DNA from: Voacanga thouarsii
Lineage: Eukaryota; Streptophyta; Magnoliopsida; Gentianales; Apocynaceae
Length of the DNA stretch: 64,000 nt
Direction of reading: 5' to 3'
Assembly (NCBI GenBank): GCA_026120185.1
Contig: JANUWF010001659.1
Coordinates: 6,510,001 to 6,574,000 of the forward strand
The stretch's first letter is position 1. The number at the start of each line of letters is the position of its first letter. The notes under the pieces were generated by a model. The model searched no databases, was not told the origin of the DNA, and worked only from the letters and a program-made list of their open reading frames with translations. A program made the translations under genes and the position numbers. Of the stretch, positions 12,600 through 25,132 are shown piece after piece.

Positions 12600-14580
12600 T
12601 TGATATAAATCCTTTCTTCCTATACCTTAGTCCTCCTATACAACAGCTCTTGGACTGCTTGAATCTCTTGAAGTCTCAATCTAGCCATTTTGACTTTACG
12701 ACTCAAGGCATCAATAACTACGTTGGCCTTCCCTGGGTAGCAGTTGATAGGACAACGATATTCCTCCAAAAGTTCCACCCATCTCCTCTGCCTCAAATTT
12801 AAGTCCTTCTGAGTAAAAATATATTTCAGACTCTTGTGGTCCGTGAACACATAATACTCAGCTCCATATAAATAATGTCGCTATTTCTTCAATGCAAAAC
12901 CAATGGTAGCCAACTCTAAATCATGCGTCGGATAATTGACTTCATGAGGCTTCAACTTCCATGAGGCATAAGCGATTACCTTCTTATCTTGCATCAACAC
13001 CGATCCCAAACCTTTCTTAGATGCATCAGTATACAAAGCGTAAGGTTCGTCTCCCTCTGGCAAACTCAATACTGGAGCCTTCATTAGTCTTTGCTTCAGT
13101 TCTTGGAAGCTTTTCTCACACTTTTTACTCCAAATAAAGGGTACATCTTTCCTCAACAATCGAGTCATAAGTGATGCTAACGTTCAAAACCTCTTGATTA
13201 ACCGCCCGTAATAACCAGCCAACCCCAAGAAGCTTCTGATCTCAGTAATGTTCTCCGGCTACTTCCAGTTTGAAACCACTTCAACTTTTGTTGGGTCTAC
13301 TTTGATTCCCTTATTGGATACCACATGGCCAAGAAATGACACATTATCCAACCAAAATTCGCACTTACTAAATTTGGCATAAAGCTTTTGTTCTCTTAAC
13401 TTCTCCAACACTAGCTTTAGATGCTCTGCATGATCCTCTGGGCTCTTCGTATATATAAGTATATCATCGATGAATACCACCACAAATTTATCCAGGTATG
13501 GTTAGAAAATATGATGCATCAAATGCATAAATGCCATCGATGCATTCGTCACCCCAAAAGGCATTACTATAAACTAGTAGTGGCTATATCGAGTGTTAAA
13601 AGCCGTCTTAGGAATATCCTCCTCCTTAATCCACACTTGATAATATCCTTGCCTCAAATCTAGTTTGGAATAACAACTAGAGCCTTGCAATTGATCAAAT
13701 AGCTCATCAATTAAAGGTAAGGGATATTTATTCTTAATGGTCAAATTATTGAACCCCTGATAGTCAATACACAACCTAAAGGTCCCGTCCTTCTTCTTCA
13801 CAAATAGCACTAGGGCTCCCTAAGGTGATGTGCTAGGCCTTATATAACCTTGCTTCATTAATTCTTCTAATTGCTCCTTTTGTTCCTTTAATTCTACTGG
13901 CACCATCAGATATCGGGTTCATGACATAAGTTTTGCTCCTAGAATCAGATCTATAGTGAACTTAACTTCTCGGGTGGGAGGAAGAGAAGTGAGTTCTACT
14001 AGAAACACATCAGAATTTTTTTTTACCATCTCAGTATTTTCCAGTGTGCATTGATCCTTTGGCTTATTTATCATATAAGCCAAATACTTTTGGCATCCTT
14101 GCTTGAGCAACTTCTGGGCTTTTGCTCTGGATGTCAAAAACTTCAATTATTTTACTTACTTGCTATTGAATTCCAACACATCACAACCAAGTCTGATGAA
14201 CTAGACAGACTTATTCTTACAATCTATCTTAGCTCCATTCTTAGCTAGCCAATCCATACCCAAAATTACGCCATAGTCATCGGTAGCTAAGACTATTAAG
14301 CCCCCTCAAAGTTCTCCTTCCCAACTCTAATCTTACAACATTGCACATACTTGTCTGCTTGCAGCATTTTTTCCAAGGGCGTACTCACTAACTAGGTAAA
14401 AGGTAGCTCCACTCCATCCCAACCCAAATGATATACACAATTCTTATTTAGATAGGAATGAGTGGATCTAGGGTCTATTAAAGCATTAACTGAACGACCT
14501 TGGATAGTAAATATACCTTCCACCACTGCTATATCTGCTTTGACTTCCTCTAGTTAAGTGCAAAAACCTTTGCTTTTACT
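12600..14580 (-). pseudogene. Element A protease, reverse transcriptase and RNase H (broken)
   Basis: Protease comes first (about 14530-14200), with ALIDPRSTHS at the active site. Family members usually have a glycine where R stands, so the catalytic triad is damaged. RT follows: FVKKKDG.FRLCIDY and [10 protein letters not shown] at 13810-13574, then the catalytic [11 protein letters not shown] and [14 protein letters not shown] at 13483-13259. RNase H has [13 protein letters not shown] and THDLEL at 13168-12881, with [10 protein letters not shown] and DALSRK at 12850-12620. The frame is interrupted between each of these blocks. RT motifs are intact in sequence even though the polyprotein cannot be made. 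Order and motifs fit the Tekay/Del branch of Ty3/gypsy. Confidence 0.9.
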
Positions 14581-14699
14581 TGTGGCTTTTGGGTTCCACT
14601 TCCAGAGGCTTTTTGTGTTATTAGCTCGATTAGCTTTTGTGGTCGGTGCTAGGTTTCCTTGCCCGATTTGAAGAAGTTTTCAACAGTTGTTTTGAAAAT

Positions 14700-15702
14700 A
14701 TGATAGGTCTACGCAATCGAAACATTTCCTTTCAGTTCCCTTAGATCAACAATTCTTCTCCACATGTCCCTTCTTTCCACAATGTCGGCACATTAGGAAA
14801 CTTTCTATAGGACCAGTTGGTGTTGTACATGTTTTCTTTCCTTTGTTCTGCCATTGCTAGTGGGCAGGTCGCTTATTGGCTTGTTGCCTTGGGAAGGGTC
14901 TTGGTGGTTACCTCAGTGGTAAGAAAGGTTCCAGTACCTTTCTACTTTTGTCTTCATTCTCGATTCAAGTCACTGCATTTACCACACTCGAGTAGGTCGT
15001 TGGTGGAGCAGGTGCCAAAGCACCTCTCAGTTCCTGCCTCAGGCCTTTGACGAACTGCCTGGTTCGATTTTGCTTTGCATCCACTAGTCTCTTGCAATAC
15101 TTCGATAGTTGAGTGAAATAAGCAGCATACTGAGTCATAGTCATGCTTCCCTGCTTCAAATTCTAAAACTCATCTTCCCTTTTCTCTACTATCCACTAAG
15201 GGATATATTCTGCTCCAAATGCCTCTACAAAATTAGCCCACATCCGGTCTTGATCCATTAATTCTCAATCTTTTTGGACTCACTACCACCAAGCACAAGC
15301 TGGGCCTCTAACACTAAAAGCAGCAAATTTGACCATCCTTTACTTAGTATACTGGAGTGTAGCAAAAATGTCCTCTATCTGCTCCACCCACTACTTCGCT
15401 TTTTTATTTTGCTCCACTTCACCCAAGAAGGTGTGAGGTTAGAATTTCAAAAACCTTTTCGGAGCTTCATCCTCCCCATTTGGGTTCTTTCACTCTGACA
15501 AGGTTTGAAGTATCTCGGTCGTCTTGTGAAATACTTACCCTATGGTCACATTAGTAGGCTCTTTAGACACCACTTCTTGCTCAGGTTCATTCTCATTCCC
15601 CTGATTCAGCAAGGAAACTTGAGTAGCATCGTACGCAGGAGTCACAGGTTCTGCTTCTGGGGTCCTTCTGCTGGTTGTTGCTACGCGATGCTTTGGTGCC
15701 AT
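14700..15702 (-). pseudogene. Element A gag (broken)
   Basis: The likely start is the ATG at 15702-15700, giving an N-terminus MAPKHRVATT. The start is supported by the corresponding MALKHRVSTS in element G, at nearly the same distance from the upstream frame. The retrotransposon gag domain is visible at 15159-14965 (LKQGSMTMTQYAAYFTQLSK-type sequence, FVKGLRQELR, then LAPAPPTTY). One CCHC zinc knuckle, CRHCGKKGHVEKNC, is encoded at 14790-14749 with all four ligands present. Stops and frameshifts separate the blocks. Gag would form the particle and bind genomic RNA. Confidence 0.85.
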
Positions 15703-15968
15703 TCTATATCATCGTACCTAAATAATGAGTTATGCAACAAAGTTTAAAATATTTAAATCCAAGCATGCATACACATTCAAGCTTAAGTAAGAGTGAATCA
15801 AATGCAAGTTTTGAATAAATAATAGCATTCTTCAAGATTGGAGTACACCAAGATACTCTTATTTGCAAAAATTTTGAAGTAAATTAATAAACATAAATGA
15901 ACCCCTAGCACAGGAGTTTATTAAAAGTAGTAAATGATAGTTTCTAAACATGGAAAAGCTTTGTGTCC

Positions 15969-16448
15969 CTAATCCTTATCAGAATCTTCGATGTTGGCAT
16001 CATACAACCAACCCCCAGTGTTCTTAGAAAAGTCTATGCCTATACTATTCACAAATCCATAGTCTATAGGTTCCTTCCCGGGTCTCCTAGATCTCTCCCC
16101 AGTTTCAACACAGTTAGGTGGGGGTACAAAAAAAGGTCTAGGTGGATATTTATAGTCTATCTCTCCCAAATAATCACTATCAGCAGTTAAGTCAATCACA
16201 GGACTAGGTGGGTTTGGGACATATTCCATATCAACACCCTCATCTTCGCTATCAGTGATCAGGTCTACTATGGGTATAGCTGGTGGCTCAATAATTTGAG
16301 CCTCATTATCACTGCTTTGCTCCAAAGGTATCACTGGTTAAGGTGCGGGTTGTGGTGCATGTTGTGGTACTGGTAAGTCTTCTGGGTAGATACGGATTAG
16401 TGGATGCCATTACTGCCCATTCCTTACAGTTCTATACATTCTAACCAT
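15969..16448 (-). pseudogene. Extra reading frame (here ORF0) between 5' LTR and gag, acidic with SIM-like motifs
   Basis: From the ATG at 16448 the frame runs 159 codons to a TAG at 15969, with two in-frame TAA stops near codons 13 and 37. From codon 39 onward 121 codons are open. It lies 80 bp from the LTR and ends 266 bp before the gag ATG. I do not recognise a named family. Two stretches, IPIVDLITDSEDE (about codons 58-70) and PVIDLTADSD (about 83-92), look like SUMO-interaction motifs: a hydrophobic core around D-L followed by acidic residues and serine. The middle is proline-rich and the C-terminus is GGWLYDANIEDSDKD. The same frame is recognisable in element G at 62100-62565 with largely conservative substitutions. 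Function is unknown; SUMO binding is inference. Confidence 0.65.
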
Positions 16449-18848
16449 CCTACAGCATGAACAACCCAAATTAGATAAAAGATTTTAATCTTAATGAAAT
16501 AAATCAAATACTATCAATAATTACCACTTGTAACACCACACTACCTACGTACCCAATTAGGGTTGGAGATGTCGCCCAGTCTTTAGGACAAGGGGTCTTT
16601 ATAATTAGGACTCACAGAACAAATGAAAGAAATAATCCAAATTCAAACTTTATTACAACTCAAAACAATACATGAACAAGTCTAAAAAAACAAATGTCCG
16701 TTAGAGTCTCTCAAAATGAAATACGTTCAAAATAAGTTATCAAAGAAAGGCAACATTAATCAATCAACCTTCACAATGGGGTCGACTTGAAAGTATGGTA
16801 TAAAAAAATGGTGAGACATAAATATTAGTAAGCCCGTGCATGCTTAAGGTGTTTCAGGTAAAACAGTTCATGTATCAAAGTTGAGAAACTTTTATAAAAG
16901 TAAAGTGCTGGCAAGTCACAAATAAATTTCACAAAGTGAGGAGTGGTGTTTTCCTTTTGTATGCCATACATTGTAGAAAATAAAAGCAACCACTCAAAAG
17001 AAAAAGACATGGCACCACACTTTGTGCACCATGACAAAAAAAAATGTTCAGGATGTTACACTTTATACATTTTGACACAGGGTAGGTGTATGGCCACCGA
17101 GTGAGATACTCCTCAACCAAACTTACCAATTGTGCATTTCGAAAATACACAGTCCCCTTAAATTGCCCTTGCTTACTTGGACTGGTATGATCTACAGAAT
17201 TGGCATCCTATCTGAGAAGGATTCACCCCTCAGAAGTGGCCACCTACGGAGAGACTTAGCCTAGTCCTTCAAAAACAAATCCTAGTAATCTACCCTTATT
17301 GAGTACTCAACGTTGTAATTGTCCCTTTTGGGAAAAAAGAATCATCCAATGTTTCTTTCTTTAAAATAGAAATTATAGTTTACAAAATTCGTATCAAAGT
17401 TAGTTTTTAGAAAAAGTTTAGCATTTTGTTTAAAATTGCTTGCTCAATTTGCAATTGTTTGATTGAACGGGAAAAAGAAAAGGAAATTGTCAATAATTGC
17501 ATCTAAAGTACATTTCCACTATTACATCATGTTTTGACTTGCCGATGTGATTTTGATCTTCAAAAAGCTTTATACAAGGACTTACCTAAACTCTTGCTTT
17601 TCCTTGACACAATAGCCTTCCAAGTTGGTTCAAGGCAAACTAGCTCCGCCTACGGTAAATATAGGGTATAAGTCCTAATGGTTCATAAATAAGCAACAAT
17701 TTCTTCAAATAAATAACTCCCAACCTGCCATGTTTAGGCTCAACTAGTTACAACAACATCCAGTTAAGACAATAATGTCTTAAACTCTAAAATTAATTGG
17801 TAAAATATTTTATAGAATAAGGTAAATTCGATATGCCAACATAAATAGGTGTTATATATAATAATAAATTATAAATTATAAAAATAACTATTTATTAACA
17901 AGTAATAATAATAAATAATATTAATAATAAATTATAAATAATAAATAATAATTTTTATTATTTATTATTATAAATAATACATAAGTGTAGATAAAAATTT
18001 TAGTAAGAATAATCAATAATAATATGAATATAAAAGATATTTGATATTAATTAATTCTGATATTTTATTATTTATATTTATTAATGCTTACTAAAAATAT
18101 ATACTATTTGTTTATCTAATAAAATAATAATATTTTAAGTAGTTATTAATTCTAAAATTATTGATGTTTACCGAAATTAATAAATTAAATCAAATAATGA
18201 TACTAATAATATTGATAATAATAATAGTAATGAAAATAATATTAGTAGTAAAAGTAGCACAAATAATAATTTTAATGACTATAGTGAATTTACTACCACT
18301 AGAATTTATATATATTCATACGCATATATATTGAATAAATACCCCATTGATTTGTGCAAAAATAGATTTGTAATAATATTTATCACAACAAGGGTGATAC
18401 TCTACTAATAATATTATTATCAAGGTATTTGGTGTCAAAAATAACATCAAGGGAGCATAATCGAAACAGGGGTGGTATAATTTCCATCATTCATCACAAC
18501 AACCATAATAGTGACATAAAACATCTAATCATAATGTACTAAGGAGCATATATTGATCCTAAAGCATAATCCAACAATAATTCCTAAGCCTCACTATTTA
18601 TTTCAATCTTCATGTCTTAAAATTATTATCTTCACTCACATACATATCTCTATCCCAACAATATTCGATCAACCTATTAATTTTATCATGTAGAAGCCTT
18701 GAGTTCAAAAATTAAGAAGACGGTCATGGAGGAAATACTTATTTGATGATTGTTGGAGTCAAAGATGTTGTCTTGTCTAATGAAGACCCTTGAGTGCTTG
18801 AAGAGTCCTCTATCGATTGAAATTGTTCAAGGATGGCTACCAATGGAT

Positions 18849-18852
<4 letters not shown>

Positions 18853-18881
<29 letters not shown>
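18853..18881. repeat. (GA)n microsatellite
   Basis: About 14 GA units lie inside the element A 5' LTR. The 3' LTR has a shorter, interrupted version at about 9204-9222. Confidence 0.9.
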
Positions 18882-18883
<2 letters not shown>

Positions 18884-19024
18884 TAAGATGATGACGAAAA
18901 GAAGATGAAGAAGTGAAGAAGGATTAAGATGGTTGAATTTACCTTTTTGATGTTCTTTTTGTTATTGAACAAAAAGGTACATTTGATCCGAAAGAGAGAT
19001 CAACTTCAGTTGTTTTAGTGTTAT

Positions 19025-20726
19025 TGTTGGGTATCTTAGGCTCGTATCCCATACGGCGCAATGGAAAATAAATGAGATACCATCCCAGGACCCGCCTATG
19101 TATGAAAAACAAGACTTAAAGATAATAAAGGTAGCAGATTTTTACCTTTGCTTGATCGTTCGAAGAATAAAATTGATCTTCCTCAAGTCGAGGCATGATC
19201 CAACAATCTTCTTATGCAAACTCTACGAGAGTTGGATGTCTAACCACTATAATCACAGTATGTGATTATCTCTAACAATAATCCACATGGAGGAATACTC
19301 AAGCACGAAGATTTTGTGTGCTAGCAGAAAAAAATGGCGGCTAGGGCTGTTTTCGTTTTCAGCAAAACGTGAAAAAGAGGGAAGAAGAAGCTGTTGTTTT
19401 TGTGTATCTCTTCAGCTAAGGTTTTCCTGTATTACATCTACCATATATTGCACGAAATTTCCCTCCCAAAACTGAGAATTCTAATCCTATTAGAATTCCC
19501 TAATTGTAATTGGAAACATCAAGTTCTCACAATTACAACTTAGACCACAAATTATAACTAATTATAATTTATCTACAACAACTTCTCTTTCTCTCAATCA
19601 ACCCCACTATGTTATCAAATAACATATTGAGTATATAATCCTCTATTATGTGTAACCTATTAGGTTTCCTGGTCAATTGGTAGAGAATATGAATTAATCC
19701 AAACGTCTTTGAGATTAATAATCCATAATTAATTAGAATTAATCCTATTAATTCTAATTAGGATTGGTTTATTAATTAATCAATTAATAAACCCATATTT
19801 CCATATCATGAGCGGTATCTAATGACCACCCAAAAGTCCAGGAAGTTAAGTGGCTTGACATGAACCCTTCAATAACAAACTTCAGTGCAATTAACTCATT
19901 TCACCATACAATATCTCATTTGGTTTGAAGTATGGAATTAGTGCCAACTCCCTCCAGAATTAATTCTAGCCCGAATACAATAGTACTTGTACTAGAAACC
20001 CACTACTCTAGATGTGTATCAATTGGAACTATTTTCAATATACAATCGCCTTGGCAAAGGACTTTCCGAGTAGTAATTCCTACAAGTGGCCGTGAGATAT
20101 TCGCCCCTACTATTAGGAATGGTGAATCCTTTATTAACCCTCTCAATTACTTTTGTTTACCTCACAATGTACCAAATATTCATCCCATAGGTGGCCCTCG
20201 ATCGAGCTCCAGAGATTGGAATCAAAGAACAAAGCTCAGCAAATAAAGTACCTTGGAGATCTCAAGTCTAAGGATACTTGCACATTACCTATATTCAGAT
20301 TATATCACTGGTACTAAATAGTTATCCATGTGATTATCTCAAAGCTAGGTCATCCAATGAACTTGTTCCATTAACAAGCATCCATGTGTTAACTTTGAGT
20401 ATCTCAATACTCACGGATATAAGAACCACCGCCTGATCAAATCAAGAAGTCTAACACATGCTAGTCTTAACGCATTAATGATGTCCTATCTCATTAATAC
20501 TATGATTAGGGACTATTTAAGTACTAACACTATACAGTGTAGTAGGAATCTCATATCATGATCTCTATTCTGATTTCCTTAACACAATATTGTACTAGGG
20601 ACTTTATTGAATAGTTATATTACTTAAAGTAAACAAAAGAAACTGTAAGATAAATAATACCTTTTATTAAAAAAAATGTGTCATATATATTAAACAAGTG
20701 ATTGCTTCTAGGAAACAACACTAATA
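19025..20726 (-). mobile_element. Ty1/copia solo LTR nested in element A
   Basis: The plus-strand ends are TGTTGGGTATC and ACACTAATA; the latter is a TG-to-TA mutated terminus on the minus strand. The flanks GTTAT (19020-19024 and 20727-20731) are an exact target duplication. The empty site is preserved in the other element A LTR at about 9360 (agtgttatagagtgtac). At 1702 bp it matches the solo LTR at 43940-45645 in opposite orientation, for example around agtgattgcttcta. No internal region is present, so it is a recombined solo LTR. Confidence 0.9.
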
Positions 20727-22177
20727 GTTATGGAGTGTACTAAGGATGAGCATATGTTAAATCCTAGTTTACTTGAGAGTTTTAGAGTGATTTGGGATAA
20801 ATAGAAGTGTCTAAAGGTTAAAGAAGTTTAGTGTGTATTATCGGTGTTCTTGAGAATGCATGAGAAAATTGGGAGAAGAAGATAAGTGTGTGTTTGGTGA
20901 GTGATGGCCCAATGGCCTTGCTAGAGAGGGGGTTTCGGTTATCCTAGGGGTAGAGAGAGACTAGAGCTAGTTTAAATTTCAAAATAAGGAAAAAGTAGAG
21001 GTTTTTGAGGTAAGAGATTTGTTAATGGTGATTTCTTCTTGAAGGTTTCTGGTCCTTTAATGGTGGGTTACTAGCCTAGCTTTGTATTAGTTGTGAGATG
21101 GAAGATTATTCCAGCTTTAATGCTAGCTAAAAATGGCTGTACAAGAGAGGGAGAAATTCTAGTTTACGGGTCTAGCTAGATGTGAGTTTAAGGGAGTAGA
21201 AGCCGGAATTTAATTTTCAAGTTTGAAAAGTTTTGAATGGAGTGAAGTTAGGAAAGGTTTGAGGTGTTTTAATGGAGCTCTAATGGCCATGGTAGATGGA
21301 GAAGCCAAGATGTTCAGCCATAGCTTAAAGTGGCCGAAATGTTGAAGTGAATTGAAAAAGAAATAGGTTCTTGACTTTGCTAAGCAAGCTGGAAAATTTC
21401 TGGAATTTAGCTACAAGGATTCCTTGAATATGGAATGATTTGTGAGCAGAAATTTTAAATTATTTTCGAATGGGTTTGCAGCTGACACTTAGGAGTATTT
21501 GAAGGTCCATTAATGGTGGATTTTCAGCCACGAGCTTAGAGAAGAAAGAGGAGAATTTTAGGTGACCTTATGCATGCATTGATTGCTCATTCTGCATGAC
21601 TAAACACTTGGTAGCTCGCTGGAAAATTTCTAGTTTGGGTGATGCTACATGAGCTACGAAATTCCAAGGCATTTTCAGCTTCTTGCTCACACGAAATTTC
21701 TTACTTGTTAGCAAGATTAGAATGGCAATTGTGCTGCATTTTTTGGACATTCTAGCCAAGAGCAAATGCTGGAAAAAATTCCAAATTTTTACCAAAACAA
21801 GAACAAGCAAAGCATGGTTCTTTGAATGTGAAGGTATGGTGATTTAGTTGAAAACCAACTAGCTATTCTTTCTCCTAGATTTCGGTTATCCCCTATTTCA
21901 AGAGCTAGAAATTTTTGAAAATTCAAGTCCAAGATTTATCCAAGACATTTTATAAAGAAATTAGGAGAATTAAAGAAATAGGAGTATTTTTTAATTTAAA
22001 TAGGTTAGGACATGGATTGCTAAAATGATGGAGGTTAGAATTCTTATAGATTTTCCCTTAGGTCAAGATCACATAGTTAGGATACTACCATTGTGTCTTC
22101 CCTAACAACATTCCTGGCTTCATGGAATGTAAGAAGAAAATTCAAAGTCTAGTTAGGATGCTTAAAAATAAAACTTA

Positions 22178-22250
22178 GGTGATGAAATTTGAACTCAAGA
22201 CCTTAGAGATTAAATCACAAATCTCTAACCACTTAACCACACTAACTCTT
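22178..22250 (-). other. tRNA-like segment with A-box and B-box in LTR U3
   Basis: This is the counterpart of 10820-10892 in the other LTR of the same element. The A-box is TGGTTAAGTGG (22239-22229). The B-box is mutated to AGTTCAAATTT (22195-22185). It starts about 238 bp inside the LTR. Confidence 0.55.
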
Positions 22251-22493
22251 GTTCTTATTTTCCTAACCAAATTCTCTTTCGTTCTAAATCTCAAGCTTCT
22301 TCCTACTTCGTCCTCAAGTAAAATTTCCTATTTACCCTTACTACTCAACAAGCATAAATAAACTATATAACTCATATATCACAATTCTAAGGCACAGGAT
22401 TCCATTCAAGAAATATATTTTTATGTAATATGATATCATATGCATCTCATCCCTCTAATTCTCGGGTAAGTTTAGTTAAGGTTTTACACAAAA

Positions 22494-23489
22494 GGGCTTA
22501 TTTAACCAAGAACAAGTGAAGATTAATGTCTGAATTCAAGGAATCAAAGCTACAACCACTCATTGATGAGGAATTCATCACTCGAAGGAGTATTGTTTCT
22601 TGGTGGGTCTTCAAAAGAAGAAGAAGAGGGCTTGTCTATGAGTTTTTTCTAAAACCATTATTTTCTTTTTCTTTGAACAATGATGAGATTAACGTTTTAA
22701 GTGTAGTGGAATATTATTTTTGGATTTGTGATAATAAATTTATTTAGTCTTTTATTCCATTGATTACTCTTTTTTGTATTTGATTATTTTTTTTTTTTTT
22801 AAAGATGAATTGATGAGATTGGACCATTCTTCTAATTAAATTGAGAAAGAAGTTAGGAGATTATCTTTATTGCTCAATTCTTAATTTATTTTCTTTACTA
22901 ACATGAGGGAGAGGTTAAGTCTAGATTAAGTAATCAAAAGTTATTGATTTTACCTAGAGGTAGGAGAATTAGTGAATTTCATGTCATTATCACCTAGAGA
23001 TAAGGATACTTATCAAGGAAATGTGTTCTATGCATCTTTTTGTTATTTTAGTGACATAGAAATATCCATTAGAATTGACTAAGAGATAGTACAACCATAA
23101 CTCGAGAGAGTGTGGATTCTACATTGAACTCCTTCATGATGCTAAGGAAACCGATTAATTATGACAATTGCAAGTGATTTATTGTCATGTTTTCAAAAGT
23201 AACTATTTAATTACATTTTTTTCTCCCCAAGAATTGTGTATATATTTTGTCTTTATCTTTATTTTTATTTTTTCTCTTTATCACTCTAATTAGTAGGTTA
23301 AATATTAAATGAAAAGTAATTAGTGTGTACTTATTTCTTGAGGATCGATACTCGTTAATGCACTATACTATGCTTAATGATGAGTACACTTACTCATATG
23401 TGTGATTTGGGGATTAATATTTTAATTAAACTTGATTGGGAATGGATTCAAAATTACATGATTTTTATATACCCAAATCTAACTCGTCA
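22494..23489 (+). repeat. Element C 5' LTR, right part
   Basis: It resumes at gggcttatttaacc, the counterpart of 27318 in the 3' LTR, and ends aactcgtca directly before the primer site. The open frame at 22526-22747 is LTR sequence without a protein family. Confidence 0.85.
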
Positions 23490-23494
23490 AGTTT

Positions 23495-23513
23495 TTTGCG
23501 TCGTTGTCGGGGA
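23495..23513 (+). other. Degenerate tRNA-Asp-type primer binding site of element C
   Basis: TTGCGTCGTTGTCGGGGAA follows the LTR end by a few bases. It differs at a few positions from the TGGCGCCGTTGCCGGGG site typical of Athila elements. It fixes the orientation of element C as plus. Confidence 0.75.
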
Positions 23514-23724
23514 ACAATATCATGAAAGCTTGGAATTCATTGATTTAGCCACATTTATATGTCCATATGTAAATGTGTATATGTTCTTCATTTAAATAGG
23601 TACCATAAGTTGTTGTATAATTTGTGTATGTTAACTATTATATAAGATGATAGTTGTTTGCTTGTATATGTGTAAAGTCCAAATTATTATAGCCTTATTT
23701 TTTTGCAGGAAGACTTCTTAGTTT

Positions 23725-25132
23725 ATGACCCAACAAAACGTAGGAGACATTGAGGACTTTTATCCAGAAATCGAAAGAATGCTCAGAAGGATTCAATTGG
23801 TATACAAAAGTCAGGCTGACCAATTCAGTTCAACAGGAGAGATGGAAGTTAACCAAAACAATAATGGTAGTAATGGTAGAAATAATAGAAGGACTATGGA
23901 TGGTTTTGCTAAGCCAGCAATTTCAGGTACAGATTTGAGTATAACTAGAGTAAGGGTAGAGGCCAACAATTTTGAAATCAAATCCAACATTATCCAAATG
24001 ATCCAGTTTGATGGGCTACCTGATGAAGACCCTCATTCCCACCTTGCTAGCTTCTTGGAGATTTGTGATAGCTTCAAAATAAATGGTGTGTCAAAAGATG
24101 TTATTAAATTGAGACACTTTCCTTTCTCTCTTAGGAATAGAGCCAATTTTTGGTTGAAATATTTGCCTGTAAGATCCACCACTACTTGGAATAGGTTAGA
24201 TGAAAAATTCTTAGCTAAATATTTTCCTCCATCTAGGACAACCAACCTTAGGACCGACATTTTTTCCTTCCAACAGTTAGAGTCCAAAAGCCTAAATAAG
24301 TATTGGGACAGATGGAAGGGGATATGAGAAAATGTCCACACCATAGGTTCAAATGAACCATGCAAATGCTGATTTTTAGATTGAATTTTACCTTAAAATA
24401 ATTGATTGATGCATCATCAGGAGGTATAAAAAATTCTAGAACTCGGAAGAGTTGTATAAAATGATTGATGATATTGCTATAAATAGTTACTCATGGGGTA
24501 ATGCAAGGTCTAAGGCTTGTATTCATGGAGTTCACAAAGTTGATGTTGTAGCTGCCTTAAAGGCTAAAATTGAGGCCCAGGCCCAGAAGATGGAACAAAT
24601 AGTGACCCCTTCACAGGTATTAAATGGTAACTGTGATTTTTGTGGAGAATGGCACCCTAATCATGAGTGCCAAAATATGGATTCTTCTTTAGAAACCTTA
24701 AAGCAAGCTATTTTTATGAGGAATGGATGATAAGGTAACAAACTGTACAGTGCTACTTATAACTCTGGTTGGAGAAATCATCTTAACTTTTCTTAAACTA
24801 ATTAGAACCAACTATGGTGAAACCCTTGAAAATTTAATGGAAATCAAATACCTCAACCTTCCTTGCCTTACAATTCACCACTACCAAGGCCATCCTTAGA
24901 AGAATTGGTTAACAGAATGGTAAGTTCCACAGAAACTCGATTTCAAGGAGTGGGTGCAGTGACCAGAAATTTGGAAGCTTCAATGCACAATCTGGAGAAT
25001 CAAATTGGTCAATTGGCTAAGTTTCTTGTGATCGAAAAACTAGATCTCTACCTGGGAACACGGTGTATAATCCATAAGACCAAGATCGTGGAAAATGATG
25101 ATGTTTTACTTGCTTTCCTACTTTTAGTTTGA
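23725..25132 (+). pseudogene. Athila-type gag of element C (truncated, frameshifted)
   Basis: The first 200 codons are uninterrupted (23725-24327). The Athila gag domain spans about residues 88-197, with FDGLPDEDPHSHLASFLEIC, LRHFPFSLR, FLAKYFPPSR and FSFQQLESKSL. A TGA follows. After decayed sequence the frame resumes at 24452 with MIDDIAINSYSW and a zinc knuckle CDFCGEWHPNHEC (24632-24670). It continues at 24863 with RFQGVGAVTRNLE and NQIGQLAKFL, the usual linker before protease. It stops there and no protease or RT follows. The ATG was chosen because the leader ends just before it and the N-terminus is plausible. Gag would build the particle. Confidence 0.88.

Larger units (their letters stand above)
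16529..22488 (-). repeat. Element A 5' LTR, interrupted by a copia solo LTR
   Basis: It begins TGTAACACCACA and ends GGTTTTACA on the plus strand. It is 5960 bp including the 1702 bp insertion at 19025-20726 and its 5-bp duplication, so about 4253 bp by itself. The palindrome TGAGTACTCA is at 17300-17309. Next to it on the minus strand, inside the element, the sequence AGTGGTAATTATT is a poor match to a tRNA-iMet primer site. Confidence 0.92.

Noticed and set aside
22526..22747. 73-codon frame that might be a host exon
   Set aside because: It lies in the element C 5' LTR. The homologous stretch in the 3' LTR (about 27350-27570) does not keep the frame.
24033..24365. 110-codon minus-strand frame opposite Athila gag
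   Set aside because: It is a shadow of the well-supported gag domain on the plus strand.
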